64,000 nt of DNA from Amorphochlora amoebiformis (GCA_054601695.1 BAAHQB010000119.1:248001-312000); one strand, 5' to 3'; positions 15,025-29,636 are shown, counted from the stretch's first letter. Numbers and translations: made by a program. Notes: a model not told the origin generated them from the letters alone.

Positions 15025-15689
15025 CACTAGTTTTATGATTGGAGTATATCTAGTATATCGGAGTACTAGCTCTAGCGCATGTAAGTATCGTAAAGAGCAA
15101 AGTCAAAGTTATATATGTCAATTTACTCAATTACTATCATCATCTAACGTGTATGCATCTGGTGGCATATGTAGCGTTGAAAATTGAAAACTTCACATAG
15201 CCTTTTTCATAGTATACGCATAGAGGTTTCTTAAATGTCTACATTATTTCCTTTGCCTTCGCGATTTCTTAACCCCGCCACTGGAGACAGTCTTCTTGCT
15301 GTTGTTTACCCGATTTCTCTTTTTTGTTGAACTCCCTGGGACAAATGACGTCGGTTTGACCGAGCTACATATAGAAATGATACAAATATACATGAATATA
15401 TATCATCAACTATTAAATATATTTATCAATATATATATGTGTATGTTTGTGTATACATACTCATATATGAGTATATCTTACATATACATATCATATATGC
15501 ATTAGATATGCATGCTAGCACATATATTTATCTTGAGTTTATATATAAGTTTATATTTGTGTATATACTAGTGTGTGTGTATGTATAAGCGTTATTATGC
15601 GCATGTTTGCATATATACGTAATATTATCATACATTATACAATATACTATATACAAGACATACTTATATATATATATATTATATATATA

Positions 15690-15768
<79 letters not shown>

Positions 15769-15824
15769 ATATATATATGTTCACAAAAGTACATATATAC
15801 ATATATACACATACATATAATATC
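15025..15824. other. Convergent intergenic region
   Basis: About 800 bases between the stop of the small membrane-protein gene (+) and the stop of the helix-hairpin-helix gene (-). It contains unique AT-rich sequence at 15025-15400 and then microsatellite, including a long (TA)n run at about 15691-15761. I see no exon chain that extends either neighbour. A short open stretch around 15337-15352 ends in a GT but has no partner exon. No clear polyadenylation element can be singled out in this base composition. Confidence 0.5.
15691..15761. repeat. (TA)n microsatellite
   Basis: About 70 bases of alternating TA in the convergent spacer between the membrane-protein and HhH genes. Confidence 0.85.
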
Positions 15825-15940
15825 TTATTTACACCTGGTCCTATGGCCAACCGTCCATAGCGCTCGCACTACATGTTGACGGATAGAATTGTGTAAATAA
15901 TATATATATATATATATATATTATACATGTACACACACAC

Positions 15941-16024
<84 letters not shown>

Positions 16025-16417
16025 ACATATATATATATATATACCTATATTTAAATATATGTATATACATATGTATGTATATATTTATATATATACACAT
16101 ATATATTTCTACATACATAAATAATGTACAATATACATACATATATGTCTTTATATACACGCACATAATACATTGGTATATCTATTTTGATATATACATA
16201 TATATATATATGTATATATATATATCTGGTATACATATACCGATTCATACATATACATGTAATAAATATATATATATAAATATAGGTATAAATATAGAAA
16301 ATGTATGTACATATATATGTATATGTATGCATGTGTGAGTATGTGTATATATATACTATTTAAAGATGCGAACGTGAAGCATACCTATGTCGTTGGCTGT
16401 CCAGTCTCCCCCCAGTT

Positions 16418-16453
<36 letters not shown>

Positions 16454-16767
16454 TTCTATATATCTGTATAAATCTCTCTCTATACATATATCTATATGTA
16501 TGTGCATGTGTATGTGTGTGTGTGTATGGATGCATAGCAATGTACCAATGTATTACATGCATATGTACATATGTACACATATTTAAGCATGTTTATGTAT
16601 ATAACATGTGTGAACACGTGAAAACATTTACACATAATAAATGCATCTTGAATGCCTCGGCTACATCTACTACATATACACATAGTTAACAATATATATA
16701 TATATATGTATGTATATTATGCGTATAATTACATTTTAAGTACATATCTGTATACATACGTAAATAC

Positions 16768-16799
<32 letters not shown>

Positions 16800-17608
16800 A
16801 TATACATAACACATAATGTACATTCTTATCCAATAATATCCCCTAAACTTTACCTTAGCCTTTGCACACATGGACTCGGCAAATAAAATATAGTGTGCAA
16901 GTGTGTACTTTCGAGGACCCAGCCTACAAATATTGTTTTATACACATACACGTAACGAATAAGAACACATATATGTACATATATATACACATATACATAC
17001 ATACACACACATATATATATATTTATGTAGGTCAATACTTTTAATATAAGAAATGGAAAAACGAGAATATCTGATCTATTTTCTTCAAAAAAAAAATCAA
17101 TTTTCGGCTAAGAAAACGAAACTGTTTGTCCGCATCCATAGCCTCGTCTGCCATGAAGGGCACCGTCTTCGGATAGCTGGTAGCCAGTATGGCGCTACAT
17201 TAAGTTCAGGTTTACACTTAGGCTAGCGTTAGAGTCTGGTTGAGATAGGCGACCTAATATAAGATTTGCACTTGGATTTGGGTTAGTGTCGGGGTTTAGC
17301 TTACCCCTTTTATTCTGATTGACAGCTCCGATATATATAATATATTATATGTATATATTTATTTTTCTAAGAACTATTCTGTTTAACATGTATCTCATGT
17401 TCGAGTTTGGTAAGAGTTTTAACAATAAGGCTACTAAGCCTGAAGTATTAGGTTAGGGTTATAGTACCTGGCAGTCGCAGGGCCTACTCCAGTGAGTTTA
17501 CAAAGTGTTTTGAGGGCCTACATAGAAATATATATATATAATATATTTTTATATCTATGTATTGTATGTGTCTATGTGTATGTAGTAAGTATACGATAAC
17601 TATATATA

Positions 17609-17656
<48 letters not shown>

Positions 17657-18607
17657 ATATTATATATATATATATATGTATATAATTATAAATTGTACTC
17701 CAGACACATAAGTACAAATATACTTCATGCAGTATCTTATACAAAAATAAACTGCATTTATATTTGCATGTGTACAATATATAAGCAAATCATAGTTTTC
17801 ATATACACATAAATATACATATATAGAGATGCACGTATCTATTGATACGTACTTATATATATATATATATTATGTATATATATATGATGTACACGTACAC
17901 ATGTCGTATATAATGGGTCTCTTCATATGTACAGATCTATCTATACATATATATGCACACAGGTATGCACGCATGTACATAATATATGCATATATATAAT
18001 ATATATATATATGAATAAAATTATATTATATATATGTATATATTTGTATATATTTAAATACATATATTTTCTATATACATATGTATACATATATATTATA
18101 TATATACACACATATATATATATATGCAATATATATATATATATATTTATATATATAAATGTATTATATATATATATATATATATATGTACATGTATACG
18201 TAGACAGATAGATATGTACATATATAGAGACACATTATATATATATAGAACATGTACACCATATATACGTATATATATATATATATGTATATATTTATAT
18301 ATATTTATACTGCATATTAATATACATATATATATATATATATATTGTATATATTAAAAAATATAAATATAAGCAGGATTTAGGCTAGTAATAACGACGA
18401 TAATCGTAATAACAAGAATGCATGTATCTAACTTGTTTGGTGTCTCCAGCGGTCATGATACGTATGGCGTCTTTGCTTACGCTCTCGACAGATTCCTACA
18501 TTACGACACATATACATAATAAATCTCTTTGTGTATTGTAAATCAATTTATGTATCCATAATTTTTGTATGAATGTGATAGTATATACATTTTACAATAT
18601 ATACATA

Positions 18608-18645
<38 letters not shown>

Positions 18646-18716
18646 TGTATTTTAGATGAAAATAATATAGACTCACATATATATATATATATATTACATA
18701 TATATATATATATTAC

Positions 18717-18768
<52 letters not shown>

Positions 18769-18831
18769 ACAACATTATACGTAAAGGCACAATGTATACA
18801 TGTATATGTATACATGCATTATATATATTGA

Positions 18832-18869
<38 letters not shown>

Positions 18870-18917
18870 CTATACCTGTTTATATTTTTCAATGGATGAA
18901 TGAATATACATACACAC

Positions 18918-18948
<31 letters not shown>

Positions 18949-19237
18949 CATTATACATACACAAATACATGGACATATACATATAATATATATTCATGCA
19001 TATTTTTTTATATACATATATGTACAATATATATATATATATATATGTATGTATATATATAGATATATACATGTGTGATATGGATTTATATGTATATGCA
19101 TATACATACATTGTAGGATATTTAAATATAATGAATATGTATGTGTGTATATGTATAATATATATTTGTATATATATATATATATATTGTCTATATATAT
19201 ATATATATTATATATGTTGCATATGTGTATATGTATA

Positions 19238-19303
<66 letters not shown>

Positions 19304-19743
19304 TAACCGCCACCTCAGAGTTCCTCCGTATGAGACCTACCAAACACAACCCCCCCCCAAAATAAAATAAAAATAAATTATCAGGAAAACAGCCTTACCA
19401 GATTCCTTAGCCCTTCCCATATCCATCAGAACCCAATATTAGGGTTACAAGCGCTATTTTCCCTCAACTTGGTGCCAACTCAACCCGACCAACCCGGTAG
19501 CGTCGGTCTAAACTTGCCACGTGCCAGCTTCCATCTCATAATACGTTCAAGCTAGGGTTAGAAGTCGGGTTAGAGTCAATGCCTGGACTTCATTAGGACG
19601 ATGTGTTAGTTAGTTTTATGATTAGGCTGACGTCAGCTTTGGAAATACAGCTTTTCTTCTTGAGAATTTCAGGGAGCTTCGTCGTCCTGGGGTTGAGGTT
19701 GTTTGATGTATTTTTAAGGTGGGAATATATGTATATATATATG

Positions 19744-19780
<37 letters not shown>

Positions 19781-20096
19781 CTATGTATATGTATGTGATA
19801 ACAGTAATATTGATGATGATAATCATAATAATAAAGTTACATTCATACTTAAGAGTACACACACACACATATATATATATATATAAATATATACATATAT
19901 ATATATATATATATTTATACATGTATATTATATACATACATATATATATATATATAAATATGTCTGTATATATATAGTGTATATATATAAATTATATATG
20001 TATATATAATATATATATTGATATATATATATATATATATATGTATTTATACATACCTTAAGTATTTATACATACCTTTGTTATATTCATATAAGA

Positions 20097-20137
<41 letters not shown>

Positions 20138-20285
20138 TATATATATATATATATATGTATGTATTTATATAGCATAAATACATAATTTTAATGTATAAAG
20201 ATACATATGTATTTTAAGATACATATGTACATAAAGATATATATGTATGTATAGATACATGCTTATATATATACATATATATATG

Positions 20286-20328
<43 letters not shown>

Positions 20329-20367
20329 TATAATTATACACGAACATATATGCCTATATATACATAC

Positions 20368-20400
<33 letters not shown>

Positions 20401-20483
20401 ATATATGTATATATATGTATACACATAATATATGTACATATAATTATTTTCATACACACACATATATATATATATATTATACA

Positions 20484-20560
<77 letters not shown>

Positions 20561-20732
20561 GTATATATGTATATATTATATATTTATATGTATATTTATA
20601 TATGGATATATATATATACTTTTACATTGATATATATATATATATATATATGTATGTGTATATAAAGATATATTCATATGTATTTATATATGCATATATA
20701 TAAAGATGTATTCATATATGCATATACATATA

Positions 20733-20775
<43 letters not shown>

Positions 20776-20974
20776 GTATAAATGTACATATATATATATA
20801 TATATATTTGTGATGTGCATAAATGTACATATTTTTTGATACACATACATACATAGCTTAATTTAGATTATATACATAATCTGTAGAATATATGTATATA
20901 TATATATATATAATATAATTTGATATATATACACATATATATTATATATGTTAAAATATACGCAAGATGATCGT

Positions 20975-21015
<41 letters not shown>

Positions 21016-21313
21016 AATGTACTATGTATATGCAAGACATTCACAATATTACATGTACGTGTCGTCTTCAACAAGCTTAGAATTCCGCGGGGTGGTCTTC
21101 GCATGTGTTGAAAGCGTCTCTGCATACCTAAATCCACCACAATTAACCACTTTATCTGTCCCCTTTCTCCCCTTCCACTCCTCCTCTCCGTCTGTACAAC
21201 AGAAAACCTCGAGTAAATTGATCTCACATGCGAAGCTCCTTCCGCCACTCTTTCTCCTCTGCCGAAGCGAAGAATCCACTCAACCTTTCCAGTCTTGCTG
21301 TCTTTTTTGCCAT
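15825..21313 (-). CDS. Helix-hairpin-helix (HhH) protein, conserved family of unknown function, 180 aa
   Basis: Exons in coding order: 21313-21228, 21127-21059, 19686-19632, 18495-18433, 17517-17468, 17194-17123, 16923-16854, 16418-16385, 15868-15825 (TAA 15827-15825). They sum to 543 bases, a closed frame of 180 residues. The core reads [16 protein letters not shown], then [20 protein letters not shown], then [26 protein letters not shown] and [22 protein letters not shown] is a canonical HhH hairpin, a fold that usually binds DNA backbone non-specifically. From memory, GVGPATAS followed by a VPFxSDE-type motif marks an uncharacterised protein family seen in fungi and other eukaryotes; no function is established here. 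The start is chosen at [15 protein letters not shown]. An open frame continues upstream to about 21480, and a possible 5' exon beginning MYSTRIKELFQVWG starts at 21644, so the N-terminus may be longer. An exon may also be missing in the middle. Confidence 0.7.
15950..16020. repeat. (TA)n microsatellite
   Basis: About 70 bases of alternating TA in the last intron of the HhH gene. Confidence 0.85.
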
Positions 21314-21912
21314 GAAAGCGTTTTTCTGATCGAAATCTGTCGAAATCTGGATGTTCCCTTTGTCTGTATATCCTCCACTAATTTTTACTTCAAAAATTAG
21401 GAAGAGAGAAGTCAAAACGTGGACGATAAGGCCGAACCCCGACGTGATTTTGCCGGTGGACGCGCCAGCGGAAGCCAAATCTGAATGTTGTTGTTAATGT
21501 AGTGATACTACCCGGGATTCAATAATTATGCAGAATTAATTCCTCGGCCACACCCCGAAACTGGGCCGAAAGGACGGAGGCCTCCCACACCGCTCGGAAG
21601 GTACCCCACACTTGAAAAAGCTCTTTAATCCTTGTCGAATACATGTATGCATGCATTGTTGGAAAATCTAGAGGGAGGGAGAAGGAGGGAAGAGGGAAAA
21701 TTATGATTTTCGGCTTAGTGAGGATTGGTCCTTCTTCCTCGATGGTTGGTTAATTGGCGGTGTATCATACGGTGTGTATGTGTGTGTGTGTGTGTATGTG
21801 CATGAGTGTGTGTGAATCTCGATCAAAAATTGGAGAGTTGTTATTGTTTTTGGACTATATAGTTGATAGTGTGTGCACTGTCTGGATTGAATCAGGGTTT
21901 GGAATATGCACA

Positions 21913-22013
21913 ATGGAGAAGGATAAGAAACATGGTGGGTGTATGTATGATATTTTAACAACAACAGTAATATATTCATATATATATACATATATATATA
22001 TATATGTACTATA

Positions 22014-22073
<60 letters not shown>

Positions 22074-22220
22074 TAACATTTAAATGTATGTATATGTCTA
22101 CATAGTGTTATATATGTATAATATTTATGGAATATATATATATATATATATCAGACATATACATACATATTTAGATATATATATATATATATTTATATAT
22201 ATGTATGTATATTTATATAC

Positions 22221-22262
<42 letters not shown>

Positions 22263-22497
22263 CTAACATATACATACATATTTAGATATATATATATATA
22301 TATATGTATATTTATATATATTATTTACTGAAAACAGCCTCACAAGTTGAGAGGAAGAACCTTGCCTTTCTTAGGTACTTAACCTACCTCAAACACAGAT
22401 ATATATGTGTATATATATATATATATATAATATATGTATATATAGGTATATAATATATATATATATACATATATTATATATATATATATTATATATA

Positions 22498-22538
<41 letters not shown>

Positions 22539-22614
22539 CATATATATGAATATACATATATACATATACATATATATTATAAGTCCAGCATAGTTCTATA
22601 TGTATATGTACGCG

Positions 22615-22648
<34 letters not shown>

Positions 22649-22917
22649 GTATAAATATGTACATATGATAGTATGTACATATGCAGTACACCAACCCTGA
22701 GAGGTCCTAAACATAACCCTCACCCTAACACCACCTGAACCTAAACATCTCTCCTAGAACTTCTGAACTGTTTTTAACCCTTTCATATTACATGCATATG
22801 CATGTTAAATTATACTAAGACTTCCTAACCGACTATGCATAATATCTACATGTAAATAGTATATATATATAATAGATTCCAATATGTATATATATATATA
22901 TATATATGCATTCATAA

Positions 22918-22951
<34 letters not shown>

Positions 22952-23795
22952 GATTGTTGTGTGTATTCGTTCGATGTGTTTATGTTTATGGTGAATATGG
23001 GGATATATATATATATATATATGTATATGTGTGTGTATTTAAAAATATATATATACATATAAATATATATATACGTATAGTATATGTATATATATATATA
23101 TATATATTTGTATATTTATATATTTGTGTATTTATACACCCAAACCCAACCCCAACACTCCTAACTCAGCCCTAACCGCAACCCTACCCCAACTCGACCC
23201 TAACCCCAAAAGGATCGAAGCCAAGCTCGATCGAGTCAACCTAAAGCTCGTCCACCTTCTCAGGTAGCCTTCGATGTACCCAAGATAGGTTCCTAAACGA
23301 CTGTCTTCACACAATTAGCAAACACGTGGGTTTATCGATAGGAATGTAACCCGTAGGAATATAGCCGGTTTATGTTTTCAGGTTTGGGATAAGATCAGCT
23401 GGGGCTGGGAATGGATTAGGATGGCATGTAGAGGGGACCAGGATAAGGGTGTTAAGGTTGCAGATGAACGATCTCTTAGGTCAGAATTAGGGTATCATTA
23501 GGGTTGGCTTATTTGATGCGATATGTTGTTATATCTATATGTGTGTATATGTGTGTGTGTATGTACGTAAGGACATGTGTGTGTATATGAGTATGCATGT
23601 ATGTAATGTGTGATATTCGTGTAAGTATTCCTAACGTTTATTCTAACTGAAACTAAAAGGCGAGCGAATAGGCTCTGTGTGTCCCTTGGAGCCTCTTTGC
23701 AGGTTGAATATAATTGATGTATATGTTTTATGCATGTGCAAACATGTATATATATGTGTATATGTATGTGTACGTATGTGTAAATATATATATAC

Positions 23796-23847
<52 letters not shown>

Positions 23848-23886
23848 GATACATGTGAGTACGTATATAGGCAAACATATATTTAC

Positions 23887-23933
<47 letters not shown>

Positions 23934-24116
23934 GTGTATATACATGTATATAAATATACGAACATATATATATATATATATGTATATATAATATATGTTA
24001 CATACCTATATATATATATATATAAATATATATATATATAATATATATATATGTATTGATATATATATATATGTATACACATTGATATTCAATCTGTCAG
24101 CACGCCTTATTGTATT

Positions 24117-24174
<58 letters not shown>

Positions 24175-24812
24175 GTGTATATTATATTATATATTTATGT
24201 ACAAATTTCTAGTACATATATATATATATATATATATATAAGTATATATATATATATAAATACATATATATATATTTATATATTGTATCTAAACTGTATA
24301 TATCCATATACAATGTATATGTATATATATATATATATAATATACAATAGTATATAAATATATGTATATATCTCTAAAATATATATATATATATTCCATG
24401 TAATTTGTAGAATCAAAAGCATGTAATAAACCACATGTATATGCAAAAACATATATAATGTATACTATTCTATAGAGATATATACATACATATATACATA
24501 TGCAATTTAATCCTTAGGGTCAAAGGCAAGTACACCTTATTGTACAGTATTTCTCTCACAAAAGCCCTGAAAGGTCCTAAATATAACACTCACTCTAACA
24601 CCACCTGAACATAAACTTCTCTCATAGAACTTCCTAACTGTCATTATCCATTTCATATTACATGTATATGCATGTTTAAATATAGTTCGAAAACTTTTTA
24701 ACCTGACGTTAACCCCTTCCATATTGCATGTACATGCATGTTTAGATGTATGTATGTATGTATGTGATATTATTTGTATATTAATGCATATCTACACACA
24801 CATATATATATT

Positions 24813-24849
<37 letters not shown>

Positions 24850-24885
24850 GTTATAAATGTATATGAAGGTATCTATGTGAATATG

Positions 24886-24920
<35 letters not shown>

Positions 24921-24967
24921 TTATGTACATAAATTGTACGCCATGTATGTATGTTGGAAGCATTTTA

Positions 24968-25001
<34 letters not shown>

Positions 25002-25100
25002 TATATATATGTGTGTGTGTTTGTATGTGTTATATACATTAAATGTTATAAATAAATATGTATATATATATGGTGTATATAAATGTATCTAAATATATAC

Positions 25101-25139
<39 letters not shown>

Positions 25140-26670
25140 TACACACATATATATATTTATATATATTTATATATATATGTAATATACATAGTGTATATGA
25201 ATGTATCTACATGTATTTCACTGTTTATGTTCTAATATGTATGAAAACGTAATATATTTTCTTATAGACAGAAGGAGCTCGACTATTGTTTAAGGAGAAA
25301 TCTCCTGAACCTAGCCTTCACTAGGGTAGCATACGTATATCAATATATATATATATATTTATATACTGTTCTTTATATAAATACTCTCTATATATGTATG
25401 TACAAATACATTGTATTACACCTCTGTTCCTTTTCATCTCCATTCCATTCTTTCTCTGTTTATATATATGTATATAATACAGGTTCACCTACTCGTAGAA
25501 GATAATATAGACCTTACCAAAAGAGGCTTCACACCATTGGCCCTAAAACGGGTTAACATTAAACCCTAACCCTAACCCTAACCCCAACCTAGCCCCACCC
25601 AGTGGAGGAGTCAATGGTCCTAGGACTAAGACATGCTGAATAATCTGATCCTAACCCCAACCCCAATCCTAAGCCTAACCCTCATCATACCCAACTATTC
25701 CTAACTCTATTAACCCTAATCCTAACCTAGTGCAATATTCTTAACATCTCTCGCAGGCTGACGTATGGGTATACAGAACTAATCCAATCCTTACCTTATC
25801 CTAACCTTAAGCCTAACTAGCATTACCTAGCCCTAACCCTAACCCTAACCCTAACCCTAATCCTAATACGGCCCTCAACTGTTCCCTAAACTTATCTAGT
25901 TTTGCATTCCGCTGGGCAAGTATGCACCTACCATTTGCAGCAAAGGTAGATTTGCGAGATTAGATTGGGAGTATGGATAGGATCAGGCTAGCTCAGAGCC
26001 TTAGGGATGGGGTTAGGATCAGATCATTCAGTATGTCTTAGTCCTAGGGCCATTCACTACGTCAGTTAATGGGGCTAGGAGGGGTAGGGTCAGGGTTAGG
26101 GTTTAGCGTTAGGATTTAGGGCTAGGGTTAGGGTTAGGGTTAGCGATAGGGTTAACGCTCGTGGTAGGGCAACGTGATACATAAGCCTAATGGTACTTGT
26201 CACTCTAACTTCAAAAAAAATAGCTGAAAGCGTTCCAAATTTTATATTTCTTCTATCTTCCATCTTTTTCTCGCCCTCATTCTCTTTTTCTCTCTCTTTT
26301 TTTTTTTTCTCTCTCTCTCTCTCTCTTTCCCTATCTTAGCCTTTTATCTCTCTCGCTTCTCTCGCCTCTCTCTCCTCCCTCTCTCTCTCTATCTTTCCCT
26401 CTCTCTTTCTCTCCCCCTCTTTCTATCTATATCCCTCTCTCTCTCTATCTCTCCCTCTCTCTATCTCCCCTTCTCCTTTCTTCACTCTTGCTCTTACTCT
26501 CTCCTTCTCCCTCGCTCGCGCCGTTCTGTCTCTCTCTATCCTTCATCTCTTTCTCTCGCCCTCTCGCTCGCTTACCCTAGCCCTAACTCTAGCCCTAATC
26601 CTGATCCAAAACCTAAGGTTGTAGTGGCGAATGCGGATATATACTTCCAGGAAGAAGGGATAAGTGCGAA

Positions 26671-26674
<4 letters not shown>
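21913..26674 (+). CDS. Small charged protein, 101 aa, unrecognised
   Basis: Exons: 21913-21934 (ATG GAG AAG ...), 22338-22374, 23213-23263, 25268-25325, 25483-25551, 25757-25768 (12-base microexon encoding ADVW, optional), 26618-26674 (TGA 26672-26674). All junction phases agree with or without the microexon, giving 101 or 97 residues. The start reads [20 protein letters not shown], followed by [52 protein letters not shown] and the C-terminus [18 protein letters not shown]. The first 60 residues are charged and heptad-like, probably helical. I do not recognise the family. It diverges from the HhH gene across about 600 bases. The intron before the last exon (25552-26617 overall) contains telomere-like repeats forming a large inverted repeat. 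Coding status rests on splice sites and frame alone. Confidence 0.6.
22695..22811 (+). repeat. Dispersed repeat, copy 1
   Basis: About 117 bases starting CCCTGAGAGGTCCTAAACAT and ending near CATGCATATGCATGTT. It matches 24565-24680 at roughly 85-90 percent by eye, same orientation. Both copies lie in different introns of the 101-residue protein gene. Confidence 0.75.
23134..23212 (+). repeat. CCCTAA-like block at an intron 3' end
   Basis: Degenerate CCCAACCCCAACACTCCTAA-type repeat runs up to the AAAAG acceptor of exon 23213-23263 in the 101-residue protein gene, again with CCCTAA on the sense strand. Confidence 0.7.
24565..24680 (+). repeat. Dispersed repeat, copy 2
   Basis: Second copy of the 22695-22811 sequence, starting CCCTGAAAGGTCCTAAATAT and ending near CATGTATATGCATGTTTAAA. 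A third, shorter match to its 3' end follows at about 24700-24745. Confidence 0.75.
25553..26155. repeat. Large imperfect inverted repeat with telomere-like arms
   Basis: The inner arms 25613-25659 and 26008-26054 are reverse complements with only about three or four mismatches (core CCTAGGACTAAGACAT). Outside them, CCCTAA repeats at 25553-25610 face TTAGGG repeats at 26060-26155. The loop is roughly 350 bases and includes further CCCTAA runs and the 12-base candidate microexon at 25757-25768. It sits inside an intron of the 101-residue protein gene. It could be a fold-back mobile element, a telomere-repair footprint or an inverted duplication; no ORF is present. Confidence 0.8.
26255..26575 (+). 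repeat. Long CT-rich low-complexity tract
   Basis: More than 300 bases of TCTCTC, CCCTCT and TTTCTC sequence upstream of the last exon of the 101-residue protein gene. With the CCCTAA block that follows, it makes an unusually long pyrimidine-rich intron end. Confidence 0.85.
26560..26617 (+). repeat. CCCTAA-like block at an intron 3' end
   Basis: CCCTAGCCCTAACTCTAGCC-type repeats lead to the CCTAAG acceptor of the last exon (26618) of the 101-residue protein gene. Directly upstream lies a long CT-rich tract. Confidence 0.7.
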
Positions 26675-26702
<28 letters not shown>

Positions 26703-26907
26703 CGTATGTATATATATATATACATTTATACCTATATATATATATATATATATTATATGTGTACACACACACACATTAAAAACATATATACATATATATG
26801 AATATGCGTATTATTTACATAAGTAAATAGATATATATGTATGCAAACACATATTGCTATTCTAAGTAATGTATTCCTTATAATCTTATTTACAGATGCA
26901 TACGCAC

Positions 26908-26971
<64 letters not shown>

Positions 26972-27046
26972 GTATGTATATTATATATACAGAGAATACA
27001 CACACACATTTGTATTTATATACGTATAATTTAAATATACATATAC

Positions 27047-27113
<67 letters not shown>

Positions 27114-27162
27114 CATATGTATACGATAGTGCATATATATACACACATATATATATAATATA

Positions 27163-27195
<33 letters not shown>

Positions 27196-27322
27196 GTATA
27201 CATATAGAAGCACATATATGTATATATACATATACAAGTATATATATACATGTACATATATATGTGAATATATATATATATATAAATATATGTATGTATA
27301 CAATATATATATATATATATAG
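26675..27322. other. AT-repeat spacer, possibly containing 5' exons of the next gene
   Basis: This stretch is nearly all (TA)n, CA and TA-rich repeat. A short frame starts at ATG 26841 (MQTHIAILSN, then a GTATTC donor-like site), but its phase does not join the 27323 exon directly, so I did not include it. The start of the following gene is therefore not located. Confidence 0.4.
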
Positions 27323-27479
27323 GAAGGATAGCCGAGACAAATATGGAGGGCAAATGCTATTGTTTGCTGCGCTGGGAGGTAAGTTAAGTACATAGATATA
27401 AGATTTGTTAAAGTATATATATACGTACATAGACATGGCCTAAAATTGAGATTTTCTCCGGGAAGCGTGGACCGAGGTC

Positions 27480-27517
<38 letters not shown>

Positions 27518-27965
27518 TATATATATATGTGTGTGTGTGTACATATATATAACAAAATATATATATATATATATACAGTATATATATATATATATATAAT
27601 ACATGTATAAAATTAGTGTACAAGATGTATCTATGCATATGTGTGTGTATGTGTGTATATATATATTTGTATTTAAATGCATGTAAATATATATATATAT
27701 ATATATATGTATTCTTAACACATATAAACATATCTTATTTGTACACGCGTGTACATTTCACATACAGAAACGTAGATTAAGACAATTATATAAGAACACA
27801 TATGCATATTTACATATGTAAATGTGTATAAGTATTTATACAATATATTATATATACATATATATATATATATATTATATATATACATATATATATATAT
27901 TATTTTATATTACCAAAAACATATATTTACACGTAAATAGATTATATCTAATGCGCATTTATATG

Positions 27966-28005
<40 letters not shown>

Positions 28006-28343
28006 GAATATTACATACTACATACGTGTATGTAGACGCATACATACATAATATATAATATATATATATACTTATTTGTATATATTAATAGCGCATTTAT
28101 ACGTATATATATATATACATATGTAAATAGAAGCATATAAAATACTACATACTTACATTTGTCCATATAGTATATACATATATATATATATATATATGTC
28201 AAATACATTATATGTACGTAGAAAGGATAGCCAAGATGCATGGATCTTTCAGGTAGATATATTATAGTCTAATACAACTGACATATATAATACATCCATG
28301 CATACATATATATATATATATATATGTGCGAAAATGGGTATAT

Positions 28344-28403
<60 letters not shown>

Positions 28404-28483
28404 CATATTTGTGGATACGTAGTATGAATATATCGTAAATAGTAATGTATAAACGCATATGTATTATGCATAGGTCTAAATAC

Positions 28484-28514
<31 letters not shown>

Positions 28515-28871
28515 TCATATATACATCTTTATGCATATGTAAAATTGTACATACGTAAATTCACATATATTTATATATGTGTTTGCGTGTGTTAACAATA
28601 TTGTACATTTGAAAATTTGAAATTGCATGCATAGTACAAATTATATATATTGACATTGATGTAATTCCACGTATATAACTATTTAAATGTAGAGTACAAG
28701 TTATATGATACATATTAAATATATGTAACAATGTGGATATACGCATGTAATGCTCATACTAGGTTCCCTTTTATGTCCCAAAAGCGGAATTCTTCATGGG
28801 GTATATTGTATTATAAAACATATATTTACATGATGTTTTTAAAAAATATACACGTATATAATATATAATAC

Positions 28872-28906
<35 letters not shown>

Positions 28907-28969
28907 CATGGATAAAATTTTCTTGCATTACATACATTTGTATACATACAAATATAAAAATGATATATA

Positions 28970-29000
<31 letters not shown>

Positions 29001-29123
29001 AATTATATATGTGTGCATGGATAACATTTCCTTGCGTTATATACATTTGTATACATACAAATATAAAAATACACATAGATACATATATGGGTATATATAT
29101 ATATATATAAAAACATATATATA

Positions 29124-29161
<38 letters not shown>

Positions 29162-29180
29162 ATATTATATTCAGATATGT

Positions 29181-29225
<45 letters not shown>

Positions 29226-29590
29226 TGCATATAGATAATATATATATCTGGATATATATATATATATATATATACATAATATGTAAATACATATATATAT
29301 ATATATATATCTTTATATGTAATATGTCTCTATATATATGTGTGTATATGTATGTATATGTACATTTGATGTATGTATAAAACAGCCTTCCAGGGTGTGA
29401 TAATCGGATAGCGTTCTTGATATCCAAGCAAGGGTACACATATCCAATATGCATATCTAATATTTGCGAATGTGTCTCTATACGTACCTATATGCATACA
29501 ACACATACTCATATATACATATATATTCTACTATATATATATATAATATATATATATGTATATACATATATATTGAATGCATATATGTAT

Positions 29591-29636
<46 letters not shown>

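Noticed and set aside
21059-21127. Kinesin-like look of [14 protein letters not shown]
   Set aside because: Only a short chance likeness to the kinesin ETLSTLRYA motif; the flanking exons lead into the HhH protein and no motor motifs are present.
25553-26155. A true chromosome end, suggested by CCCTAA/TTAGGG runs
   Set aside because: The runs are short, degenerate, in both orientations and surrounded by genes, so they are interstitial.
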